This document shows positions 47,320 to 53,472 of a DNA stretch of 53,472 bases, piece after piece. The stretch's first letter is position 1. Each line of letters starts with the position of its first letter. Origin of the DNA: Gammaproteobacteria bacterium (GTDB lineage: Bacteria > Pseudomonadota > Gammaproteobacteria > Berkiellales > Berkiellaceae); contig JABDCK010000005.1 in the NCBI GenBank assembly GCA_013288185.1, positions 1-53,472 of the forward strand, read 5' to 3'. The translations under genes and the position numbers were made by a program. The notes under the pieces were generated by a model. It was not told where the DNA came from and made no database searches. It was given only the letters and a program-made list of their open reading frames with translations.

Positions 47320-48516
47320 ATGGAAACCGAGGTGATAGTGGTAGGTGCGGGCATGGTGGGTTTAGCCTGTGCGCTTGCTTTAGTCCAAAAAGGGTTTCAG
47401 GTAGTGTTGCTAGAAGCACAATCTGAGTTACCCGTTGGTATGCCAAGTGAAACCGATCCCTTTGATACCCGGGTCGTTGCGATTTCCCGTGCCACAGAGA
47501 ATTTCTTGGCGCAATTAGGGGTATGGGCTTTGATAAAACAAAGTCGATATTGTGCGTATCAACATATGCGCATTTGGGATCAAGTGGCAGATGGTTTGAT
47601 TCAATTTTCTGCTATGGATTTTTTTGAGCCGGATCTCGGTCATATTATTGAGCAACGGGTCATTAAAAGCGCTTTATGGCAAGCATTAATGCAGCATCCT
47701 GCCTGTAGCATAAAAACAGGCACAAAAATTACGGCTTTGCAGACAGATGCACAGCAAAGCCAATTAATTTTGCAGGATGGGTCGGTTCTGAGTGCATCCT
47801 TAGTCATTGCTGCAGATGGCGCACCCTCACAAATAAGAAATCTTTGCCAAATCGCCACTACCAGCTGGGAATATCAGCAATCTGCCATTGTTGCAACGGT
47901 GCGTGGCACGCGCACGCATCAAGCGACGGCTTATCAGCGTTTTTCCCCTGATGGCCCGTTGGCGTTACTGCCTTTAGCCGATTGTCATCAAAGCTCGATT
48001 GTATGGACAACTACGCCAATGGAGGCAAAGTCATTGTGCGCGCTCTCTGCGAGTGACTTTGCGCTTGCGCTCACGCGAGAAATGGATGGGGTGATGGGTG
48101 AGATGCATCTTATGAGTGAGCGTATTATTTTCCCTTTGCGAACCCATCATGCCAAGCAATACGCCGTTGCACGATGTGTGCTAGTGGGGGATGCGGCGCA
48201 TACGCTGCACCCTTTGGCCGGTCAAGGGGTTAATTTGGGATTTTTAGATATTATCGCCTTAGTGGCGGTATTAGAAAAGACTAAAGCGCGAGGAAGGGAT
48301 TTTGGTGCTTTAATGGTATTGAAGCGCTATGAACGTGCGCGTAAACTGCATAATCAGATGATGATTGTGGCAATGGAACTATTTAAAAGAGGTTTTGGTT
48401 CCCGCATAACCATTATCCAACGCTTGCGGAATATAGGATTAAATTGGGTTGATAACCAAAAACCCTTAAAGCAATGGTTTGCCAAAGTGGCTTTAGGGTC
48501 GGCCCAAGGGATTTAA
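47320..48516 (+). CDS. ubiI: FAD-dependent ubiquinone C5-hydroxylase (UbiI/VisC)
   Basis: A paralogue of UbiH acting at another position of the ubiquinone ring. The 398-residue protein shows VIVVGAGMVGLACALALV (residues 5-22), FDTRVVAISRATENFL, LVIAADGAPSQIRNL near 162-176 and VLVGDAAHTLHPLAGQGVNLGFLD near 288-311. The call between UbiI and other UbiH-family hydroxylases rests mainly on the E. coli-like order pepP-ubiH-ubiI. Its stop is 12 bases before the gcvH ATG. Confidence 0.9.
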   Translation: METEVIVVGAGMVGLACALALVQKGFQVVLLEAQSELPVGMPSETDPFDTRVVAISRATENFLAQLGVWALIKQSRYCAYQHMRIWDQVADGLIQFSAMDFFEPDLGHIIEQRVIKSALWQALMQHPACSIKTGTKITALQTDAQQSQLILQDGSVLSASLVIAADGAPSQIRNLCQIATTSWEYQQSAIVATVRGTRTHQATAYQRFSPDGPLALLPLADCHQSSIVWTTTPMEAKSLCALSASDFALALTREMDGVMGEMHLMSERIIFPLRTHHAKQYAVARCVLVGDAAHTLHPLAGQGVNLGFLDIIALVAVLEKTKARGRDFGALMVLKRYERARKLHNQMMIVAMELFKRGFGSRITIIQRLRNIGLNWVDNQKPLKQWFAKVALGSAQGI

Positions 48517-48528
48517 AAAGGAGTCTTT

Positions 48529-48915
48529 ATGTCAGAAGTTCCCAGTGAGTTAAAATATGCGCCCACCCATGAATGGGTATTAAGAGACGATGATGAACAA
48601 ATTGTGATTGGCATCACGGATTTTGCCCAGAAATCTTTAGGAGAAATAGTTTTTGTGGAATTGCCGGAAGTAGGTGAAGAAGTTTTCTGTGGCAAAGAAT
48701 TTGGGGTGGTAGAATCCGTAAATGCCGCATCCGATCTCTATAGTCCGATGTCAGGAGAAGTGATGGCGATTAATCAAAAATTAATTGCCAATCCTGATTT
48801 AATTAACACGGATCCTTACCATGAAGGTTGGCTCATTAAAATTATGCCGCATGATAGTGGCGAATGGGAAGATTTATTAGATGCCGATGATTATGCTGAA
48901 AAAGTTAAGGCATAA
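48529..48915 (+). CDS. gcvH: Glycine cleavage system H-like protein lacking the lipoyl lysine
   Basis: A 128-residue protein with the full H-protein fold: VPSELKYAPTHEWVLRDDDE at the N-terminus, ITDFAQKSLGEIVFVELPEVGEEV, the hairpin VVESVNAASDLYSPMSGEV (about 60-78), and NPDLINTDPYHEGWLIKI. In active H proteins the hairpin reads ESVKAASD and the Lys carries lipoate. Here the codon at 48721-48723 is AAT, giving Asn65, so lipoylation and the aminomethyl shuttle should be impossible. gcvT and gcvP are not adjacent. AAGGAG stands 8 bases upstream. The frame is intact, so it may be a recent loss or a protein with another role. Confidence 0.9.
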   Translation: MSEVPSELKYAPTHEWVLRDDDEQIVIGITDFAQKSLGEIVFVELPEVGEEVFCGKEFGVVESVNAASDLYSPMSGEVMAINQKLIANPDLINTDPYHEGWLIKIMPHDSGEWEDLLDADDYAEKVKA

Positions 48916-49025
48916 AAGTCACGAGTCGTTCACCTTACCAACGGTTGAACAATGTGGTGGTCTGGCAAAACAAAAAGTAATTGGTTAAGATGCAGCATGA
49001 GTCTTCATTCATAAGGGATGCGCCT

Positions 49026-49772
49026 ATGCCTAAAAAATCACTTTTGGCGCTTTGCTTAGCCCTCGTACTTTTCTGTCAGGCAGGGTTTGCAAGCATCTGC
49101 CAAAATTTTTTATTAGGTGGTGAAATAGGTTACGCTGCGCGTTCAGGAGAATTCATTACCCGTTTTGTAGCGCCGAGTATCGTACCGGTTGCCGTATATA
49201 CGGATGTAAATGAAGGAGCTTATGATCAAGGAACGCTGTTAGGGTTACTGGTGGGTTGGCAATTTCGTCATAACCGCTGGATGTTAGGCTTGGAAGGCAA
49301 TGTTGATTTTAATAATTTAGGCAGAAATCGCCCTTTTGAATTTAATGATAAAATTTCAGGAACGGGTCTTTTTAATGCAGCTGTGTTTTATCAACAAGGT
49401 CCGATTTATGCTTTGTCTTTACGCGCAGGCTATTTTGTAACGCCTTTTTTCATGCCATATGCGCGTTTAGGTGCCCAAGTAAGCAGTGATGAGTTGAACT
49501 ATCAGGTGATAGCCAGTACCTTTGCCACCACCGCCACCGCGCCTAGTTATGATTTTATTTCAAATAGAAAAAGCATCTTTGGGGCGTTTGCAGGAGCAGG
49601 TGTAGAATTCCCGACCTATGTTGGCGCTACCACGCTGCGATTTGAATATAACTACATCTATACGCAAGCATTAGTGATGACTGAAAACGGTCCGCTCATT
49701 TTTGGTACTCATCGCTATCGTCCTGTGGGAATGCAAGTTGGTAAGGTTGCTTTTGTTTGGAACTTTTTGTAA
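49026..49772 (+). CDS. Outer membrane beta-barrel protein, paralogue 1
   Basis: A 248-residue exported protein. Signal peptide MPKKSLLALCLALVLFCQAGFAS, cleaved about residue 22, then a barrel of alternating strands with GLLVGWQ, WMLGLEGNVDF, FMPYARLGAQVS, FAGAGVEF and FEYNYIY, ending FVWNFL. The terminal aromatic-rich strand fits recognition by the BAM assembly machine. About eight strands, in the general OMP_b-brl/OmpA-barrel style. ATG 49026 chosen over an upstream frame because AAGGGA lies 8 bases before it and it directly starts the signal peptide. First of five tandem paralogues. Confidence 0.82.
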   Translation: MPKKSLLALCLALVLFCQAGFASICQNFLLGGEIGYAARSGEFITRFVAPSIVPVAVYTDVNEGAYDQGTLLGLLVGWQFRHNRWMLGLEGNVDFNNLGRNRPFEFNDKISGTGLFNAAVFYQQGPIYALSLRAGYFVTPFFMPYARLGAQVSSDELNYQVIASTFATTATAPSYDFISNRKSIFGAFAGAGVEFPTYVGATTLRFEYNYIYTQALVMTENGPLIFGTHRYRPVGMQVGKVAFVWNFL

Positions 49773-49777
49773 ATACT

Positions 49778-50527
49778 ATGAAAAAAAACTTTTTGGCTTT
49801 TTTTCTTTTAGCCGTGCTGGGTGTTACACCGGCAGCGCACGCTGTTTGGCGAGGAAACTGGCTAGTTGGTGTGTCAGCGAGTGATTTAGAGCGCCGTGGT
49901 GTTCTAGATATGGATTTGTTATATCCCGTACCCGCGCTGTTCATATTAGCGCCGGCTACTATCCTTGAAGATCTGAATGATACCGGTGTGGTTTGGAGTG
50001 TGCTCGGTGGCTATCAATGGCACTGTGAAAATTGGCGTTGGGGTGCAGAATTAAATATGGATTGGCGTGATATTGCCAAAACGCACAGCTTTGTCTTTCC
50101 AGATTTGGTTGGACTCTATAGCTGGAATGCACAAGCCCGTTATCAACAAGGGCCGTTTATTCTGGGACTGACAGGCAAATTTGGTTACCAAATGGCTTCT
50201 TTTTTTATGGCTTATATGATTGCTGGCTTTGAAACCTTTGAAGGCAAATTCACCACTACTTTTTCTGGCTCTCAAGCCTATCCCTTTGGAATTAGTACAG
50301 AAGTAAAGCGCCGACAATACAATATTATTTTAGGTTTTGGTGCAGAATTTTCTTTACCCTGTATTTCGCAAGCGGGGCTGAGAGTTGAATATGATTATTA
50401 TTCCCCTGATGGCAACATGGATTTCTCAGAACAAATTCTGCAAGGGGGACCAAACCCACTCTTTGAAGGAGAGCTGCATTCTAGAACCCAGGCTGGCAAA
50501 ATAGCTTTAGTATGGAACTTTCGATAA
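49778..50527 (+). CDS. Outer membrane beta-barrel protein, paralogue 2
   Basis: A 249-residue exported protein. Signal peptide MKKNFLAFFLLAVLGVTPAAHA with an A-x-A cleavage site, mature start VWRGNWLVGVSAS. Shared family landmarks: VLGGYQWHCENWRWGAELNMDW, FILGLTGKFGYQ, LGFGAEFSLP, RVEYDYYS and the ending LVWNFR. The start lies 5 bases after paralogue 1's stop with no clear Shine-Dalgarno site, so coupling to the upstream gene is likely. The C-terminal Arg after Phe is atypical for an outer membrane protein signal. Confidence 0.8.
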   Translation: MKKNFLAFFLLAVLGVTPAAHAVWRGNWLVGVSASDLERRGVLDMDLLYPVPALFILAPATILEDLNDTGVVWSVLGGYQWHCENWRWGAELNMDWRDIAKTHSFVFPDLVGLYSWNAQARYQQGPFILGLTGKFGYQMASFFMAYMIAGFETFEGKFTTTFSGSQAYPFGISTEVKRRQYNIILGFGAEFSLPCISQAGLRVEYDYYSPDGNMDFSEQILQGGPNPLFEGELHSRTQAGKIALVWNFR

Positions 50528-51331
50528 ATGAAAAAAATTCTTTTTTTAATGCTGTGCCTATGCTCTTTGACTGCATCCGCTACTTGTTCCAAAGGCGTTG
50601 TATATTGTCCTAGAGATTGGCTCGGTAACCTCATTGATGATCACGATTGTGAAAGAGATTGGATGAAGAATTTTTTGGTGGGTGCTTCTATGGGTTACTC
50701 TGATCTGCAAGGAAGTTTACGCCAACAAATTGCTTTTGGCGGCTTACCAGACGCGTATACGAGCAACATTGTGCGCGACTACAGTGATTCTGGATTTATC
50801 ATGGGGTTATTGGTTGGTTATCAGGGGATCCGTGATAAGTGGTTAATGGGGGTAGAGTTAAACGGGGATTGGAATCAAATAGATACTAATCATCCTTATG
50901 CTTTTGTAGATGCGCCAGAGGTGGCAGGTTGGAATGCCATGGTACGTTATGAGCGGGATTTATTGGCGGGATTATCTGCCAGAGTGGGATATTTCCTAGC
51001 GTATAATTTTATGCCCTATGCCCGTTTAGGTGCAGAGGTGAGCCGGGATCAATTAGAAACTGTTTTTGCACCCAATCCCGCGGTTATCCCGGGTCGTACA
51101 ACATTGGATGCAAGAATATGGGTTTATCGCTTTTTATTAGGCTTAGGAGTGGAAATTTCCACTGCCTGTCGACCCCTGACAGTTAGAGTAGAATACAATT
51201 ACCATTCTAAAGGTAAAACCATCGAGACCAATGGTGCCATTATTGATGGCGTCCTCAATCCAGTTTTAAATAGTAACATGCAACCTACAGAGCAATCGGC
51301 ATCGCTTGCTTTGGTCTGGAATTTTATCTAG
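50528..51331 (+). CDS. Outer membrane beta-barrel protein, paralogue 3
   Basis: A 267-residue exported protein, starting on the base after paralogue 2's stop. Signal peptide MKKILFLMLCLCSLTASA, then an N-terminal extension absent from the other copies, with three cysteines (TCSKGVVYCPRDW, HDCERDW). The barrel follows with NFLVGASMGYSDL, GLLVGYQGIRDKWLMGVELN, FMPYARLGAEVSRDQL, GLGVEIS, VEYNYHSKGK and the end LVWNFI. The extension suggests a periplasmic or surface add-on. Confidence 0.8.
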   Translation: MKKILFLMLCLCSLTASATCSKGVVYCPRDWLGNLIDDHDCERDWMKNFLVGASMGYSDLQGSLRQQIAFGGLPDAYTSNIVRDYSDSGFIMGLLVGYQGIRDKWLMGVELNGDWNQIDTNHPYAFVDAPEVAGWNAMVRYERDLLAGLSARVGYFLAYNFMPYARLGAEVSRDQLETVFAPNPAVIPGRTTLDARIWVYRFLLGLGVEISTACRPLTVRVEYNYHSKGKTIETNGAIIDGVLNPVLNSNMQPTEQSASLALVWNFI

Positions 51332-51340
51332 GAGCTTTTG

Positions 51341-52069
51341 ATGAAAATGTTAGCAAGGAAAGCATTCGTTTTTTGGGGCGTGCTAGGGATATCAACCGCT
51401 GTTCAAGCCGAATGGGTAGAAAATTTTTTAATCGGGGCTTCTGGGGGCTATGCCTATAATAAAGGTATCCTAGATATTGGCATTAACCATCCAGCTCCCG
51501 GCCTGCAATATACCGCAACTTCCATGGAGCAAACCGGCAAAGGTTTTATTGGGGGTGGGCTTATCGGTTATCAGACACGTTGCAATGGTTGGCTCATGGG
51601 GCTTGAGTTTGCGGTCAATTGGCAAGACAACGGGAGCGATCATTATTTTACTTTTCCAGATGCCCTGGGAAACAGTTGGGGCGCTTCTTCACATTATACG
51701 ACCGGAACGGTGTTTGATTTAACCGCACGGATGGGATTTGAACAAATTACGGCTTATTTTTTCCCTTACATTCGTGCCGGGATTGAAGTGAGTCGTGATA
51801 AGTTAAGTTTTAATGGCACCAGCTCGAGCGGGATTACTGCATCGGATACCGGTACGGGTCGTGTCGGACGCTTTATTGGGGGCGTTGGTCTTGAGATCCC
51901 CGTGCCATTGATGCTCGGTTTAGCATTCAGAATAGAATATAACTATCATGGCAAAGGTAGGGGACTGGAAGCATTAGCTTTAGGGAGTGATAACGCCACC
52001 TTAGTCATTGCGGATGAAAAGCCACGCACAAATTCCGGGATCGTTTCCATCATTTGGAATTTCTATTAA
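51341..52069 (+). CDS. Outer membrane beta-barrel protein, paralogue 4
   Basis: A 242-residue exported protein. Signal peptide MKMLARKAFVFWGVLGISTAVQA, mature EWVENFLIGASGGYAYNKG. Family landmarks: GGLIGYQTRCNGWLMGLEF, FPYIRAGIEVSRDKL, FIGGVGLEIP, FRIEYNYHGKGR and the end IIWNFY. ATG 51341 is preceded by GGAG at 6 bases; a TTG just upstream is not needed. It follows paralogue 3 by 9 bases. Closest in layout to paralogue 5. Confidence 0.82.
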   Translation: MKMLARKAFVFWGVLGISTAVQAEWVENFLIGASGGYAYNKGILDIGINHPAPGLQYTATSMEQTGKGFIGGGLIGYQTRCNGWLMGLEFAVNWQDNGSDHYFTFPDALGNSWGASSHYTTGTVFDLTARMGFEQITAYFFPYIRAGIEVSRDKLSFNGTSSSGITASDTGTGRVGRFIGGVGLEIPVPLMLGLAFRIEYNYHGKGRGLEALALGSDNATLVIADEKPRTNSGIVSIIWNFY

Positions 52070-52090
52070 TGTCGAATTTTTGACACAAGT

Positions 52091-52119
52091 TTGACAGCTA
52101 AAGATTTATTGTTTATACC
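52091..52119 (+). promoter_or_regulatory. Sigma-70 promoter of the fifth barrel gene
   Basis: A consensus TTGACA at 52091-52096, a 17-base spacer, and TATACC at 52114-52119. The predicted start is near 52126, about 38 bases before the ATG. A second TTGACA lies at 52080-52085. This gives paralogue 5 its own strong promoter in addition to any read-through. Confidence 0.7.
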
Positions 52120-52163
52120 TTAGGTAAGTCTAATGAGCTAACCTTAACCTTGGGGTGTATGAT

Positions 52164-52880
52164 ATGAAAAATCTAAAAAATGTACTTTTCCTTTCAACAG
52201 CATTGTTGCTTTCAACGGGTGCACAAGCCCAATGGGAAACAAACTGGTTATTAGGTATTGAAGGAGGGTGGGGTCAAACTAGTGGTAACTTGAATGTCAA
52301 CATGACCAGCCCTACAGGCAAAGCAACTTCAGTTTCTGAAGATTTAAACAATAGTGGTTATATTTGGGGATTCTTAGGCGGCTATCAAGCACGCTGCAAT
52401 CAATGGTTGGCCGGTCTTGAGCTCAATGTTGATTGGCAAAATAAAAATGCCCAAAATAACTTCGCATTTACGGATGCCGTTAATGCTGGCTGGTACGGCG
52501 ATGCTAATTTCAAACGTGAAACAACGGTAGGCTTAACTGCCCGTGGTGGTTATGCGGTTGCTCCTTGGTTTCTGCCTTATATACGCTTAGGCATAGAAAC
52601 CAGCCGTGATAAATTAAATTATGCGGCAGGCAGCACTACTAACATTACCGTAGCAGAAAGCGGCAGCCATCGTTCCTATCGGTTCGTGGGTGGGGTGGGC
52701 GTTGAAATGCCAATACCTGCTTTAATGTGCCTCTCTTTAAGATTGGAATATGACTACCACGGTAAAGGAAGTGCGGTCAATGCTAACAGCATTGCCAGCG
52801 ATAGTGCGACCTTTGTGTCAACCAGCACAAAACAGCATAACAATACCGGTATCGCTGCCCTTGTTTGGAATTTCCTCTAA
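52164..52880 (+). CDS. Outer membrane beta-barrel protein, paralogue 5
   Basis: A 238-residue exported protein. Signal peptide MKNLKNVLFLSTALLLSTGAQA with A-x-A cleavage, mature QWETNWLLGIEGGWGQTSG. Landmarks: FLGGYQARCNQWLAGLELNVDW, FLPYIRLGIETSRDKL, FVGGVGVEMP, LRLEYDYHGKGS and the end LVWNFL. ATG 52164 preferred to GTG 52155; GGGG stands about 9 bases upstream. With its own promoter, low-complexity Asn/Ser/Thr loops and a following terminator, it may be the most highly expressed member. Confidence 0.84.
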   Translation: MKNLKNVLFLSTALLLSTGAQAQWETNWLLGIEGGWGQTSGNLNVNMTSPTGKATSVSEDLNNSGYIWGFLGGYQARCNQWLAGLELNVDWQNKNAQNNFAFTDAVNAGWYGDANFKRETTVGLTARGGYAVAPWFLPYIRLGIETSRDKLNYAAGSTTNITVAESGSHRSYRFVGGVGVEMPIPALMCLSLRLEYDYHGKGSAVNANSIASDSATFVSTSTKQHNNTGIAALVWNFL

Positions 52881-52902
52881 ACGGCAGGTATTTGACATAC
52901 TA

Positions 52903-52938
52903 ATAAACAGAGCGCCACTCGGCGCTTTGTTTATTTTT
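52903..52938 (+). terminator. Rho-independent terminator after the barrel gene cluster
   Basis: A strong hairpin with AAACAGAGCGCC pairing with GGCGCTTTGTTT around an ACTC loop, followed by ATTTTT. It closes the barrel cluster before rppH. Confidence 0.85.
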
Positions 52939-52988
52939 GGCTTTTGTGAAAAAATAGCCAGAAAGCATATCCATAAGTGAAGGTTTTC

Positions 52989-53472
52989 GTGATAGATGAT
53001 AATGGGTTTCGTTTAAATGTCGGTATTATTTTAACTAATCAGCAGGGACAGTTGTTTTGGGGGCGCCGGATAGGGCAGGATGCCTGGCAGTTTCCACAAG
53101 GCGGCGTTAATCAAGGTGAAACAGTCCTCGATACACTCTATCGTGAATTGGGTGAAGAGGTGGGTCTGGGACGCGATGATGTAGTCTTAATGATGGAATC
53201 TGCGCACTGGTTTAGTTATCTACTGCCCAAACGCCTTATTCGTGCAGATACGCCTACGTGTATCGGACAAAAGCAGAAATGGTTTCTATTAAAGCTACTC
53301 GATGAAAAAAATGTCAAATTAGACGCGGCCATTAAACCAGAGTTTGATGGATGGCGTTGGGTTAGTTACTGGTATCCTTTGCGTCAAGTAGTCGCTTTTA
53401 AAAGAGAAGTCTATCGTCAAGCGTTACTAGAATTTGCACCAAGGGTCATGGATTTGAATCGACCACTGATGG
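52989..53472 (+). CDS. rppH: RNA pyrophosphohydrolase (partial, runs off the right edge)
   Basis: Nudix hydrolase that removes pyrophosphate from the 5' end of mRNAs and so triggers RNase E decay. It begins with GTG 52989 ([20 protein letters not shown]), matching E. coli RppH from its first residue; AGTGAAGG lies upstream. The Nudix box [23 protein letters not shown] (about 37-59 by family pattern) is complete, with [10 protein letters not shown] and [17 protein letters not shown] after it. About 161 codons are inside the window; the last residues are outside. Confidence 0.93.
   Translation, partial: MIDDNGFRLNVGIILTNQQGQLFWGRRIGQDAWQFPQGGVNQGETVLDTLYRELGEEVGLGRDDVVLMMESAHWFSYLLPKRLIRADTPTCIGQKQKWFLLKLLDEKNVKLDAAIKPEFDGWRWVSYWYPLRQVVAFKREVYRQALLEFAPRVMDLNRPLM

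Noticed and set aside
1-53472. tRNA, rRNA, insertion sequences, integrases or attachment sites
   Set aside because: None could be recognised by reading; all larger intervals are coding or too short, apart from the 6S RNA.

Overview
The window looks like the chromosome of a host-associated gammaproteobacterium close to the Legionellales (Legionella, Coxiella, Berkiella, Aquicella type). This rests on the housekeeping gene content and order (tkt-gap-pgk-pyk-fba; metK-ahcY; zapA-6S RNA-ygfA facing pepP-ubiH-ubiI), the A+T-rich coding style, and eukaryotic-like proteins placed between conserved operons: a U-box protein, a 3312-residue protein with a helicase-like core and ankyrin repeats, and a Pro/Ala-repeat protein. 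The species cannot be named from sequence reading alone.

Layout. (1) 1-8091, minus strand: a tightly packed, often overlapping run metK > ahcY > rsmE > algH > ruvX > pyrB > pyrC' (degenerate dihydroorotase) > flavoprotein-like protein > degenerate HAD-like protein > a partial gene leaving the left edge. (2) 8180-14954, plus strand: a sugar-phosphate operon tkt-gap-pgk-pyk-fba behind an extended -10 promoter. (3) 14966-28973: an accessory block with a U-box protein carrying an exact 66-bp duplication, a FixH-like membrane protein, a Pro/Ala-linked triple-motif protein, a DUF502 membrane protein, a small secreted Cys-rich protein, a microcin-V-like double-glycine precursor, and the 9.9-kb giant gene. 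(4) 29091-42394: a surface polysaccharide (O-antigen type) locus with a PseB-like dehydratase, an O-antigen ligase-like protein, glycosyltransferases (one fused to a second GT and a methyltransferase), a methyltransferase/FkbM protein with a 14-residue-periodic coiled coil, the ABC exporter Wzm/Wzt, and an FnlC-type 2-epimerase with an RmlD-like reductase. (5) 42397-48915: rpiA, an EVE-domain protein, ygfA, 6S RNA, zapA, then divergently pepP, ubiH, ubiI and gcvH. (6) 49026-52880: five tandem paralogous outer-membrane beta-barrel genes, a terminator, and rppH leaving the right edge.

How the parts work together. Region 1 joins the methyl cycle (MetK, AhcY, RsmE) to the pyrimidine aspartate transcarbamoylase complex (PyrB with PyrC'). 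Region 2, with rpiA, covers lower glycolysis and the non-oxidative pentose phosphate pathway. Region 4 can be read as one system. PseB, the reductase and the 2-epimerase could make a UDP-activated 6-deoxy-HexNAc. The GTs build the chain, the methyltransferase/coiled-coil protein may cap and measure it (as WbdD does), Wzt/Wzm export it and the ligase attaches it to lipid A-core. Region 3 is the most novel part.

Main items for a second look: the giant DUF3638/DUF3645-like protein with a Cys-protease-like motif and ankyrin repeats; the orphan microcin-V-like precursor; the possible O-antigen chain-length ruler; and a GcvH whose lipoyl-lysine is replaced by asparagine.
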